Assembly: GCA_016711225.1 (NCBI GenBank)
Contig: JADJTK010000007.1
Span: forward strand, 290,358-354,357
DNA: 64,000 nt
Reading direction: 5' to 3'
From: Opitutaceae bacterium
Lineage (GTDB): Bacteria > Verrucomicrobiota > Verrucomicrobiia > Opitutales > Opitutaceae
The position numbers and the translations under genes are program-made. The number at the start of each line of letters is the position of its first letter. Position 1 is the stretch's first letter. The notes beneath the pieces were generated by a model that worked only from the letters and a program-made list of their open reading frames with translations, was not told the origin of the DNA and searched no databases. Of the stretch, positions 45,024-54,150 are shown piece by piece.

Positions 45024-48000
45024 ATGCTTTTGCGCCTCGCACGCCTCGTCGTGGCACTGCTTGCCGTCGCCACGGCTAACCTCCCCGCCGCCGATCCACT
45101 CCCGATCACCGCACCTCCAGCCGCCCCGTCCGCCCTCCCTGCGGCCCGGCCGGTGATCACGACCCAGCCAGCCGGCGGCGCAGTCGATCTCTTCGGCACC
45201 TTCACCCTCAGCGTGGAGGCCACGGGAGCCGAGCCGCTGACTTACCAGTGGAAGGAGTCCGACGGCACGCCCATCGAGGGTGCGACCGCCGCCACCTACT
45301 TCGGCAATGGCGCCGGCACCTACTCGGTGGCCGTGAGCAATGCCGCCGGCACCACCGAGTCCGCTCGCGTGGTCGTGCAGGCCGACGATCCCCTGGTCGC
45401 GCTCAAGCCCTTCACCATCCCGAGCACCACTCCGGCCGGCGTCTTCCCCGACCTGCGCTCGTGGAACTCCCGACCGGCCGGCGCCAAAGATTTCGTCACC
45501 GTGGGCACGGACGGCCACTTCCAGGTGAACGGGAATCGTATCCGTTTCTTCGGCGTGGATCTCACCGGGTTCAACAATTTCCCCACCTTCGACGACGCCC
45601 GGCTCCACGCCCAACGCCTCGCCCGTTTCGGCTTCAACTCGGTGCGGTTTCATTGGGGCGACATGGATGCGCCGTGGAGCGCTGAAGCACCGAGCTCCCT
45701 CATCATCCAGGATAAGGGCTCCTCCACCGACTTCGATTCCTACGCGCTCGACCGCCTCCACTACTTCATGGCGAAGTGCGCCGACCTCGGCATCTACTCC
45801 AATGTGAACCTACTCGTGGCGCGCAAGTTCCGCGCGAACGATGGGCTGGGCGCCGAGGTGGACCGGATGGCATGGCGCGAGCAACACCTGCTGAGCTTCT
45901 TCAACAACGAGATGGTCAAGCTCCAGAAGGCCTACGCCACCTGGTTGCTCGGCACCCCCAATCGCCATCGCGGAAAAAAGACGCTGGCCGAGGACTCGGC
46001 GGTCGCGATCGTGGAGATTTTGAACGAGAACGGCTTGGTCTACGGTTGGCTCCACCAGCAGCTGCCGGGGATCCCCGCGGTCTACACCGCCGAACTGCAG
46101 CGGCGCTGGATCGCTTGGCTGCAGGCGCGCTACGCCGATCAGGCCGCGCTCTACCACGGTTGGTACGCCGCAGACGAACCGCTCGGCGATAACCGGCTGG
46201 TCTCCGTCACTTCCGCCCTCGGCACCGACGCTTGGTCCCTCATCGCCGGCACCACCAACGACGTCCCGGACGCGACCACGAGCGTCACGGCGGAGTACTT
46301 CAACGGCGCCCCGTGCCGGATGGTCGAGGTCACCACCGCCGGCAACTACGCCGACGTGAACCTCGTGCACAAGCCCCTCACGCTCACCGCCCACGAAGCG
46401 TACACGCTCAGCTTCTGGGCCAAGGTCGATGCCCCCGCCACCGTGCACAAGGTCAAGATCTACGCCGGCCGCGAACCCTATACCGACCTGTGCGAGTCGA
46501 TCGAGGTCCAAGGCACCACATGGAAGAAGTACTCGCGCACCTTCGTCGTGCGCGCCACCGAGGACCTGTCCCGCCTCGGTTTCTGCCTCGGGGCCGTCGT
46601 GGGCAAGACTTGGATCGCCGACGTGAAGCTGCGTCCGGGCGGCACCGTGGGCGCCCTTCCGCCCGGCGTCACCTTGGCAGCCGGCAACATCCCGGCGCTC
46701 CTGACCAACGACCGCGCCGCCCACGCCGGCATGCGGGAGGACTGGGTCCGTTTCCTGATCTCGCTCGAGACCACCTACTGGACTGCGATGCGCGACCACG
46801 TGCGCTCCCTTGGTTTCAAGTCGGCCATCGTGGGCACCATCTCGCGCTACTCCCCCACCAGCAGCCAGGCGGGATTGCAAGGTATGGATACACACAACTA
46901 CTGGAACTACCCCGACCTCGGGCCCAAGTACCCGAACATCGATGTCTTCGACTGGACCATGGAGCACCGGGCGATGGTGAATTTCCCCGGCGAGAACGAC
47001 TACGTTTGGGGCGCGCTTCGTCAGGTCAACGGCTACCCCAACCTCGCCACCGAATACGCGCACCCCGCCCCCAACCTCTACGCCGGCGAACAGGAGTTTC
47101 TCTTCCCCGCCTACGCCGCGTTGCAGGACCTCGACGGCTACTGGGTCTACTCCTACTCGACAAAAGAACAGAAATCGCTCTCGTCCCTCTGGGACTCGCT
47201 CAACGGGATGAACCATCTGGCAGCCATCCCTATCGCGGCCGCCCTGTTCCGTCGCGACGTGGCCCCCGCCCTCAACGAGTATGTGCGCGGCATGACACCC
47301 GAGCGCGAGGTGATCGAGATCGGGCGGCTTTCGGGCCTGCCCCAAGCCACCTCCCTCGGCATGCCTTCGAGCCTCGCCCTCGTCAGCCGTATCCGCATGG
47401 CCATCGGCGAGAACGCCGCCGACTCGGCAACCCCGCCCCCGCGCCCCACCGGCCCGGTGTATGTCAGCGACACCCGCGAACTGCGCTGGGACTCCACCGA
47501 CCCCAACGCCGGCTTCTTCACGGTCAACACCCGCCGCACCAAGGCGTTCTCCGGCTTCGGCTCCCGCCGGCGCGTGGAGCTGGACGGCGTGGCAATCACC
47601 ACCGGAATCAACCGCCTCGACTGGTGCACGATCGGCGTGACCCTGCTCGAGGGTACCGGATTTTCCAGCACCAACGCCGGCCGCGCCCTCATCGTCGCCA
47701 CCGGTCAGTACGCCAACACCGACTGGAAATGGCGCGACGAGACCCACACCGGCCTGACCTCCTGGGGCGGCGAGCCCTTCCTCGCCGAGATTGTCTCCGG
47801 CGAGGTCGAACTGCCCCTGCCTCCGTCCCGCGTGAAAGTCTGGGCTCTCTCCGGCGCCGGCGTGCGAGGGACGGAATTGCCGGTAACCAACAGATCCGGT
47901 CACTCCGTGATCACACTCGGCACGGCCGGCGACACGCTCTGGTATGAGGTGCAGATCAGCGCCGACCCGGCCGCCAGCTACGCCGAATGGCGCACTGCCA

Positions 48001-48368
48001 ATTTTTCCGGGGCCGATTTGACCGACGACGCCATCTCCGGCCCCACCGCCGATCCCGACGGCGCGGGCCTGTCCAACTTTATCCGCTACGCCTTTGTCCT
48101 CGCCGCCCGCGGCCAAGTGGTGCCGCCGGTGACCACCGGCTCCGTCGTCAAGGACGGCTCCACCTACCTGACCCTCACCTTCAACCGCCGCGCCCCCGCC
48201 AGCGGTTTGGCCTATACGGTTGAGAGCAGCAGCAACCTCGTCACCTGGACCCCGCTCTCCCGTGGCTGGTATACCGCGCACGACTACTCGCCCTTAACCT
48301 ACTGGGACGACGTCGCCGTCACCTCCACCACGCGGCGTTTTCTGCGCCTCCGCGTCTCCGCCCCGTAG
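45024..48368 (+). CDS. Giant secreted GH5-like glycosidase with Ig and CBM domains, copy 1
   Basis: 1114 residues from the ATG at 45024; upstream codons in the open frame are antisense of the oxidoreductase. Order: signal peptide (LARLVVALLAVATANLPAA); an Ig-like domain (RPVITTQPAGGAVDLFGTFT...YQW); and a TIM-barrel with IRFFGVDLTGFNNFPTF, FGFNSVRFHWGD, the acid/base Glu in AIVEILNENGLVYGW and the candidate nucleophile in NLATEYAHPAPN. Inserted in the barrel is a carbohydrate-binding jelly-roll (YTLSFWAKVDAPATVHKVKI). A C-terminal beta domain and the DPDGAGLSNFIRYAF plus YTVESSSNLVTWTP module follow. Likely a cell-surface or extracellular polysaccharide enzyme; the substrate is unknown. Tandem paralogue follows after 94 bases. 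Confidence 0.85.
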   Translation: MLLRLARLVVALLAVATANLPAADPLPITAPPAAPSALPAARPVITTQPAGGAVDLFGTFTLSVEATGAEPLTYQWKESDGTPIEGATAATYFGNGAGTYSVAVSNAAGTTESARVVVQADDPLVALKPFTIPSTTPAGVFPDLRSWNSRPAGAKDFVTVGTDGHFQVNGNRIRFFGVDLTGFNNFPTFDDARLHAQRLARFGFNSVRFHWGDMDAPWSAEAPSSLIIQDKGSSTDFDSYALDRLHYFMAKCADLGIYSNVNLLVARKFRANDGLGAEVDRMAWREQHLLSFFNNEMVKLQKAYATWLLGTPNRHRGKKTLAEDSAVAIVEILNENGLVYGWLHQQLPGIPAVYTAELQRRWIAWLQARYADQAALYHGWYAADEPLGDNRLVSVTSALGTDAWSLIAGTTNDVPDATTSVTAEYFNGAPCRMVEVTTAGNYADVNLVHKPLTLTAHEAYTLSFWAKVDAPATVHKVKIYAGREPYTDLCESIEVQGTTWKKYSRTFVVRATEDLSRLGFCLGAVVGKTWIADVKLRPGGTVGALPPGVTLAAGNIPALLTNDRAAHAGMREDWVRFLISLETTYWTAMRDHVRSLGFKSAIVGTISRYSPTSSQAGLQGMDTHNYWNYPDLGPKYPNIDVFDWTMEHRAMVNFPGENDYVWGALRQVNGYPNLATEYAHPAPNLYAGEQEFLFPAYAALQDLDGYWVYSYSTKEQKSLSSLWDSLNGMNHLAAIPIAAALFRRDVAPALNEYVRGMTPEREVIEIGRLSGLPQATSLGMPSSLALVSRIRMAIGENAADSATPPPRPTGPVYVSDTRELRWDSTDPNAGFFTVNTRRTKAFSGFGSRRRVELDGVAITTGINRLDWCTIGVTLLEGTGFSSTNAGRALIVATGQYANTDWKWRDETHTGLTSWGGEPFLAEIVSGEVELPLPPSRVKVWALSGAGVRGTELPVTNRSGHSVITLGTAGDTLWYEVQISADPAASYAEWRTANFSGADLTDDAISGPTADPDGAGLSNFIRYAFVLAARGQVVPPVTTGSVVKDGSTYLTLTFNRRAPASGLAYTVESSSNLVTWTPLSRGWYTAHDYSPLTYWDDVAVTSTTRRFLRLRVSAP

Positions 48369-48462
48369 AGGGGCGAACGCCTGCCCCTTGCCCGACTCCC
48401 GGCCCGCACCGTTTCGCCCGAGCCCGCCGCGCCACCACGTTCCAATAACCAAGCACATCCCC

Positions 48463-51400
48463 ATGCTTTCACGCGTCACACGCCTCGCCGTGGCACTGCT
48501 TGCCGTTTCCACGGCTAGCCTCCTCGCCGCCAATCCCCTCCCGGTCGCCACGCCCGCATCCGCCCTTGCCCCCCTCACTTCGGCCCGGCCGGTGATCACG
48601 GCGCAGCCGGCCGGCGGTGCCGTCGACCTCTTCGGCACCTTTTCGCTGAGCGTGGAGGCCACGGGAGCCGGGCCGCTGACCTACCAGTGGAAACTCGACG
48701 GCACACCCATCGAGGACGCGACTGCCGCCACCTACTTCGTCAACGGCGCGGGCTCCTATTCAGTGGCGGTGACCAACGCCGCCGGCACCACCGAGTCCGC
48801 CACTGCAGTCGTCCAGCCCGACGATCCCTCGATCGCGCTCAAGCCCTTCGCCATTCCCGTCGACACTCCAACCGGCGTGTTTCCCGACCTGCGCTCGTGG
48901 AATACCACTCCGGCGGGCGCCGCAGGCGTCGTCACCGTCGGCTCGGACGGCCACTTCCAGGTGGGCGGGCGTCGGATTCGTTTCTTTGGTGCCGACATCA
49001 CGTCGCACAACAACTTTCCCACCCACGACGAGGCCGATCAGCACGCCCAGCGCCTCGCCCGCTTCGGCTTCAACTCGGTGCGTCTCCATTGGGGCGACTC
49101 GTATTGGCCGTACGACATCGGCCGCCCCGGCTCGCTCATCATCAAGGACGAGCGCTCGTCCACGGGGTTCGACCTCTATGCGCTGGATCGCCTGCACTAC
49201 TTCATGGCGCGCTGCGCCGACGCGGGCATCTACTCCGATGTGAACCTGCTCGTGGCGCGCACCTTCCAAGCGGACGACGGGCTGGGCGAGGAAGTGGCCA
49301 CAATGCGCTGGGCGCACCAGCACCTGCTGAGCTTCTTCAACGACAAGATGGTCGAGCTCCAGAAGGAGTATGCCTCCAAGCTGCTCGGCACCCCGAATCC
49401 CTATCGCAAGGACCTCCCACTCGCCGAGGACCCCGCGGTCGCCATCGTCGAGATCATGAACGAAATCGGGCTGCTCGACGGCTGGGTGGCCGGCGATCTC
49501 GCCCTGATTCCCTCCCGTTACACCGACGAACTCCAGCGCCGCTGGGCCAACTGGCTGCAGGCGCGCTACGCCGACCAAGCCGCCCTGTATGCCGGCTGGT
49601 ACGCGGCCGACGAGCCGCTTGGCGCCAATAGCCTTGCCGACGTCAATGCGGCGCTCGGTCCCCAGGGTTGGTATCTCTACGTAGCCGCCGGCGCCAAGGG
49701 GACCACGAGTATCACGCAGGACTACAACGGCGCTTCGTGCCGGATGATCGACGCCACCGCAGTAAACAACTACACCGCCGTTCAACTCGTGCACAAAGAC
49801 CTCACGCTGACCGCCCACAAGGCCTACACGCTCAGCTTCTGGGCGAAGGTTGAGGCCCCCGCCACCGTGCACAAGGTCAAGCTCTACGCCGATCGCCCCG
49901 GCTACACCGACTTGTGCGAACCGATCGAGATCGAAGGCACCGCATGGAAGCGCTATTCGCGCACTTTCGTCATGCGGGCCACTGAAGAGCGATCTCGCCT
50001 CGGCTTCTGCCTGGGGGCCGCCGTGGGCAAGACCTGGATCGCCGACGTACAACTGCGGCCGGGCGGCACCGTGGGCATGCTCCCCGCCGGCGTCACCCTC
50101 GCGGCCCGCAACATCCCCGCGCTCCTGACCGACGCCCCCACCGACCACCTCGGCATGCGCGAGGACTGGGCTCGCTTCCTCCGGGATCTCGAAAAGGTCT
50201 ACTGGACCACGATGCGCGACTATGTGCGCTCCCTCGGCTTCAAATCCGTCATCGTCGGCACCATCGTCCGCAGCTCCGGGCAGAACACCCAATCGTTATT
50301 CGATGCCATGGACACGCACGAATACTGGAACTACCCGGACATCGGCGACAAATACGGGCAAGGCGACAATACCGATTGGAGTATGCCGCATCGGGCGATG
50401 GTAAACTCCCCTCACGCCAACGAGGTCGTGTACAGCGCGTGGCGCCAGGTCAAAGGCTACCCCAACATCGTCACCGAGTTCGAGCATCCCGCCCCGAACC
50501 TCTATGCCGGCGAACAGGAGTTCCTCTTCCCGTCCTACGCCGCCTTGCAGGATCTCGACGGCTACTGGGTCTACTCCTACTGGACCATGAAGCGGAACTG
50601 GATCTGGAACCACTTTGATTCGCTCAACTCGATGAACAAGCTCGCGAATACCATCATCGCCGCCGCCCTCTTTCGCCGGGATGTTTCCCCCGCCCAGAAC
50701 GAATACGTGCTGGCCATGACGCCCGCACGGGAGTTGGCCGAGACGGTCAAACGCGGCGTGACGGTCAAACCCGGAAAACACTTCAACATGCCACAAGCCT
50801 CCCTGATCGGCATGCCTTCGACCCTCTCCCTCGTGAGTCGCATTCGCATGTCCATCGGTGAGGAGGCAACCGGTCTGGCGACCCCGCCCGCCCGGCCCCC
50901 CGGGCCGGTGTATGTCAGCGACACGGGCGAACTGCGCTGGGACTCGACCGATCCGGCCGCCGGCTTCTTCACGGTCAACACACCGCTGACCAAAGCCTTC
51001 TCCGGCTTCGGCTCCGGCCTGCGCCAGGAACTCGGCGGTGTGGCAATCACTCCCGGCACCAACCGCCTCGACTGGTGCACGATCGGCGTGACCCTGCTGG
51101 AGGGCGACGGCTTCTCGAGCACCAAGGCCGGCCGCGCCCTCATCGTCGCCACCGGCCAGTACGCCAACACCGGCTGGTTATGGCGCGACGAGACGCACAC
51201 CAACCTGACCTCCTGGGGCGACAAGCCCTTCCTGGCCGAGATCGTCTCCGGGGAAGTCGAGCTGCCCGTACCCGCCTCCCGCGTGAAAGTCTGGGCCCTC
51301 TCCGGCGCCGGCACCCGCGGGGAGGAGTTGCCCGTGACCAACAAGTCAGGCCGCACCGCCATCACCCTCGGCACCGTCGGCGACACGCTCTGGTATGAGG

Positions 51401-51822
51401 TGCAGATCAGCGCCGATCCGGCCACCACCTACACCACCTGGCGCAGCGCCCATTTCTCCGGGGCCGATCTCACCAACAACGCCATCTCCGGCCCCACCGC
51501 CGACCCCGACCGCGCCGGCCTCACCAACTACGCTCGCTACGCCTTTGCGCTCTCCGCCCGCGGCCAGGTGGGGCCGCCGGTGACCCCCGGCTCCATCACC
51601 ACCGGTGGCGCCACTTACCTCACGCTCACCTTCAACCGCCGCGCCACCGCCACCGACGCGACCTACACCGTCGAGAGCAGCCCCGACCTCGTCACCTGGA
51701 CACCGGTGCCCGGCGCTGTGTACGCCCCGGGCGCCGCCTCGCCGGTCACCTACCGCGACACCGTCGCCCTGGCCTCCGCCGCGCGGCGCTTCCTCCGCCT
51801 GCGCGTCTCCGGCACCCGGTAA
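48463..51822 (+). CDS. Giant secreted GH5-like glycosidase with Ig and CBM domains, copy 2
   Basis: 1119 residues from the ATG at 48463. It matches copy 1 from the signal peptide to the last residue, including the 18 bases before the ATG (ACCAAGCACATCCCC against ACCGAGCACTTCCCC). The catalytic motifs are kept: AIVEIMNEIGLLDGW and NIVTEFEHPAPN. The inserted carbohydrate-binding region (YTLSFWAKVEAPATVHKVKL) and the C-terminal module (DPDRAGLTNYARYAF, YTVESSPDLVTWTP) are also present. It differs in loops near the active site, for example SHNNFPTHDEADQHAQRLAR and an additional GVTVKPGKHFNM segment, which suggests divergent substrate specificity after tandem duplication. Cotranscription with copy 1 is likely. 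Confidence 0.85.
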   Translation: MLSRVTRLAVALLAVSTASLLAANPLPVATPASALAPLTSARPVITAQPAGGAVDLFGTFSLSVEATGAGPLTYQWKLDGTPIEDATAATYFVNGAGSYSVAVTNAAGTTESATAVVQPDDPSIALKPFAIPVDTPTGVFPDLRSWNTTPAGAAGVVTVGSDGHFQVGGRRIRFFGADITSHNNFPTHDEADQHAQRLARFGFNSVRLHWGDSYWPYDIGRPGSLIIKDERSSTGFDLYALDRLHYFMARCADAGIYSDVNLLVARTFQADDGLGEEVATMRWAHQHLLSFFNDKMVELQKEYASKLLGTPNPYRKDLPLAEDPAVAIVEIMNEIGLLDGWVAGDLALIPSRYTDELQRRWANWLQARYADQAALYAGWYAADEPLGANSLADVNAALGPQGWYLYVAAGAKGTTSITQDYNGASCRMIDATAVNNYTAVQLVHKDLTLTAHKAYTLSFWAKVEAPATVHKVKLYADRPGYTDLCEPIEIEGTAWKRYSRTFVMRATEERSRLGFCLGAAVGKTWIADVQLRPGGTVGMLPAGVTLAARNIPALLTDAPTDHLGMREDWARFLRDLEKVYWTTMRDYVRSLGFKSVIVGTIVRSSGQNTQSLFDAMDTHEYWNYPDIGDKYGQGDNTDWSMPHRAMVNSPHANEVVYSAWRQVKGYPNIVTEFEHPAPNLYAGEQEFLFPSYAALQDLDGYWVYSYWTMKRNWIWNHFDSLNSMNKLANTIIAAALFRRDVSPAQNEYVLAMTPARELAETVKRGVTVKPGKHFNMPQASLIGMPSTLSLVSRIRMSIGEEATGLATPPARPPGPVYVSDTGELRWDSTDPAAGFFTVNTPLTKAFSGFGSGLRQELGGVAITPGTNRLDWCTIGVTLLEGDGFSSTKAGRALIVATGQYANTGWLWRDETHTNLTSWGDKPFLAEIVSGEVELPVPASRVKVWALSGAGTRGEELPVTNKSGRTAITLGTVGDTLWYEVQISADPATTYTTWRSAHFSGADLTNNAISGPTADPDRAGLTNYARYAFALSARGQVGPPVTPGSITTGGATYLTLTFNRRATATDATYTVESSPDLVTWTPVPGAVYAPGAASPVTYRDTVALASAARRFLRLRVSGTR

Positions 51823-51881
51823 TACCAACGGCCATCCGAATCTGGACTTTGCGTAACAGCGCGGCTTCCGCGCCGGGGAAT

Positions 51882-51936
51882 GTAGCTCAACTCGCCAGAG
51901 TTTCGTCCGTCCGTGCTCCGCTCCTTCAGGACGGAC
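51882..51936. repeat. Degenerate REP and a hairpin between convergent genes
   Basis: GTAGCTCAACTCGCCAGAG (51882-51900) is a decayed copy of the GAAGCTC-stem REP. GTCCGTCC (51905-51912) pairs with GGACGGAC (51929-51936). They lie between the convergent genes ending at 51822 and 52022 and could help end transcription. Confidence 0.5.
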
Positions 51937-52021
51937 GGTCCGGCTCGGCCCGCACCTGATTGGACTAATCCCGCCCGTCGATGCGGGCTAAAGCCGCGCA
52001 CCACAGTCCCACCACATTGGC

Positions 52022-52933
52022 TCACCCCTTCACTCCCAGTACCAGCCTCGGCCAGAACAGCCAGCGAGGATAGTCGAGCTGCACGTCGGATCGATTCACC
52101 TCACTTATCGGGATGATCTGCGGAGTCCCATCACGACCGGGCGATTGCATCCATTCTCGCGGGGGCAACGGACACTCTGCCGGAGCCAACTCCGCCAAAA
52201 CAGCGGTCACCTCGTTCAGCGCTTCGCACCAGGTATTCTCGACCAAGATGTCCTGGTCAGAAGGTGTACCGTCGACCGACAATCGGTACACCATCGTACA
52301 GCCATCCAGCGAACCCGCCTTGTACGCCCGTCCACGCGTTTCACTTCCAATCCGGCCAATCGCATCACGCACCCTTCGCACATCCACCTCTAGGAGCCTC
52401 CGCTGACCGACGACCTTCGACCACCCGCTGTCTCTCGAGAAAACGATAAGCGAGTCTTTGGTCACAACGTACTCCCGGTCCGGCCCGAACGTCCATACGA
52501 GGAGAGTCAGCACCCGATCCGTGGGATGAAATAGTTCCTCGGCCTTGGTATCCTTCAGCCAGACATCGCGCCCCTGCTGCCCCCGCCCATCAAAATCGTA
52601 GAAGACGAGAGCCTTCTGGTTGCATGCCGACACACGCAACTGCAGGTAAGCGTAGGCGTGTCCCCGATCGTAGAGCTTCGCCTCCGCACTACGATCGCCG
52701 ATGTTCACGCTCTCGGCTCCCAGTACCGCATACGCCTTCGGAACTTCGGTATCGCGATACTCCCGCTTATCCCTCCCCTCGCACACCCGCGCCATCACCG
52801 CGAACTGCTCCGGCGTCACGTGCCGCTCCAGCTCGGTGATGAACTTGTACCGGCGGTAGTCGCGGACATTGAGGAACGCCAACACCGCAATCGGCAGGAG
52901 CGGTATCCCGAGCACGAGCCATTTCCATTTCAT
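52022..52933 (-). CDS. Membrane-anchored protein of unknown function
   Basis: 303 residues from the ATG at 52933 (MKWKWLVLGIPLLPIAVLAF, a single N-terminal membrane segment). The frame is open further upstream, but that sequence lacks coding character. The soluble part is mixed alpha/beta with scattered Cys (Cys52, and others near CNQKALVFYDFDG). It ends YPRWLFWPRLVLGVKG. I do not recognise a family. Topology suggests an extracytoplasmic domain. Monocistronic. Confidence 0.7.
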   Translation of the reverse strand: MKWKWLVLGIPLLPIAVLAFLNVRDYRRYKFITELERHVTPEQFAVMARVCEGRDKREYRDTEVPKAYAVLGAESVNIGDRSAEAKLYDRGHAYAYLQLRVSACNQKALVFYDFDGRGQQGRDVWLKDTKAEELFHPTDRVLTLLVWTFGPDREYVVTKDSLIVFSRDSGWSKVVGQRRLLEVDVRRVRDAIGRIGSETRGRAYKAGSLDGCTMVYRLSVDGTPSDQDILVENTWCEALNEVTAVLAELAPAECPLPPREWMQSPGRDGTPQIIPISEVNRSDVQLDYPRWLFWPRLVLGVKG

Positions 52934-53149
52934 GGAGTTCGCCGACCGTAGTGCCCGCCCCACACCCCGCAAGCCCCGAGCAGAGGAATCAACCGCACAC
53001 CGTCTTCCTCGGCCCCCCCCCCGGACCGTAGTCCGAGGGAAGCCCGCCAGACCCGGCATAAAACCGGGATCAGAACGGGGAGGAATCGCCGCAAGGAACG
53101 CCACGACGGCTGATCTAGTAAAGCTACAATCCCCCCAAACTCGCCCGCC

Positions 53150-53353
53150 ATGAAGAAGGCCGATTCTGAAAACCTCCTCCAAGGTGTCCGCGAATTGAAG
53201 GCGGCCCGCCGCGGCGATTTGGCGGCCGGTTTTGTCCGTGATCGCCGCTGGGCCGGTTCGCTCGCCGCCCACGGCAAAAATGCCACCGCCCACGACATGG
53301 ATTCCGTCCGCGCCAGCATCGCCGCCGGCCGCAGGAAGAAGCGCGCACCATAG
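53150..53353 (+). CDS. Small basic protein, possible antitoxin or orphan ORF
   Basis: 67 residues, MKKADSENLLQGVRELKAAR with a basic, Ala-rich remainder ending RRKKRAP. The start resembles small antitoxin or regulatory proteins that carry one helix-turn-helix-like segment, but no toxin is adjacent. A BIME follows 13 bases after its stop. Weakly supported as a real gene. Confidence 0.4.
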   Translation: MKKADSENLLQGVRELKAARRGDLAAGFVRDRRWAGSLAAHGKNATAHDMDSVRASIAAGRRKKRAP

Positions 53354-53366
53354 ACTGGTTCGCATT

Positions 53367-53440
53367 GTAGGAGCCTGCTTGCAGGCGGTCTGCTCTGGCG
53401 AAACCACGCCTCCCAGAATCGCCTGCAAGCAGGCTCCTAG
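53367..53440. repeat. BIME with GAGCCTGC/GCAGGC stem
   Basis: GTAGGAGCCTGCTTGCAGGC (53367-53386) is followed after 33 bases by its inverted copy (53420-53440), forming a long hairpin. The same stem occurs at 11703-11720. Confidence 0.85.
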
Positions 53441-53608
53441 CTCCAGTCGGGCCCGCCCGCGCTCAGCGGGCGCCGGCCACCTCACCCCGGAGGCGACCAA
53501 CCGCAGGGCACCACCAAGACCTCGTCGTTGGCAAAGCCCACCAGTGATCAATTCCATCCGGGCTACGGACGGCTCGGAGCGCCGTCCCTACTCGCGAACC
53601 TCGCCCTC

Positions 53609-54094
53609 TCACTTCCGCCGCCCCGCCGTGTCGTCTTCGAAGGGCACCTCGTTGAACTCGGCCCAGCGGATCACGAACGCCTTCGCCGCCTCGTCGAGGA
53701 AGCGGTACCAAGCGTCGAGCAGGCCGTGGCGCGCCGCCACGTCCTTGAAATAGCGAAACGCGCCCTTGCCCTTGATCGCCCGCCAGAGCTCGTCGGCCAC
53801 CGCGGCGTCCTCCACCGTGCGGATGAAACGCTCCATCTGGTGATACTCGTGGAAATCGAACTTGTCGGGCAGATCGATGAAGCGGCCCTTCGCGTCCTCG
53901 ACCATCGCCCGCGCCAGCACGACCTCCTCGTCGCTCTCGTCCAGGTCCTCGTCTTCCTGCGCTTCGATCGCGTGGTAGGTCGAGCGCTCGACCATGGCGA
54001 CCTTGCCGGTCTTCCGGTCGTAGCGATAAAGCCAATCCTCCGACTGCATCTCCATCGAGTCCATCAACTCTGTCAGCTTTGCCGTGGCCTTCAT
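53609..54094 (-). CDS. UPF0158 family protein
   Basis: 161 residues. The N-terminus (MDSMEMQSEDWLYRYDRKTG) and the central FIDLPDKFDFHEYHQMERFI, followed by the acidic/aromatic GAFRYFKDVAARHGLLDAWY, match the UPF0158 family, whose members are short cytosolic proteins of unknown function. The last residues WAEFNEVPFED are also characteristic. No signal peptide. It lies in a run of minus-strand genes but is separated from the next by about 55 bases. Confidence 0.85.
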   Translation of the reverse strand: MKATAKLTELMDSMEMQSEDWLYRYDRKTGKVAMVERSTYHAIEAQEDEDLDESDEEVVLARAMVEDAKGRFIDLPDKFDFHEYHQMERFIRTVEDAAVADELWRAIKGKGAFRYFKDVAARHGLLDAWYRFLDEAAKAFVIRWAEFNEVPFEDDTAGRRK

Positions 54095-54150
54095 GACGGG
54101 CTGATGCTGCTACAATTCCCGCTGCGAGGCCAGCCTCGAACGGCCCGCGG

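Noticed and set aside
45810..48281. An 823-codon open frame on the minus strand
   Set aside because: Antisense of the first giant glycosidase-like gene, with the same shadow composition.
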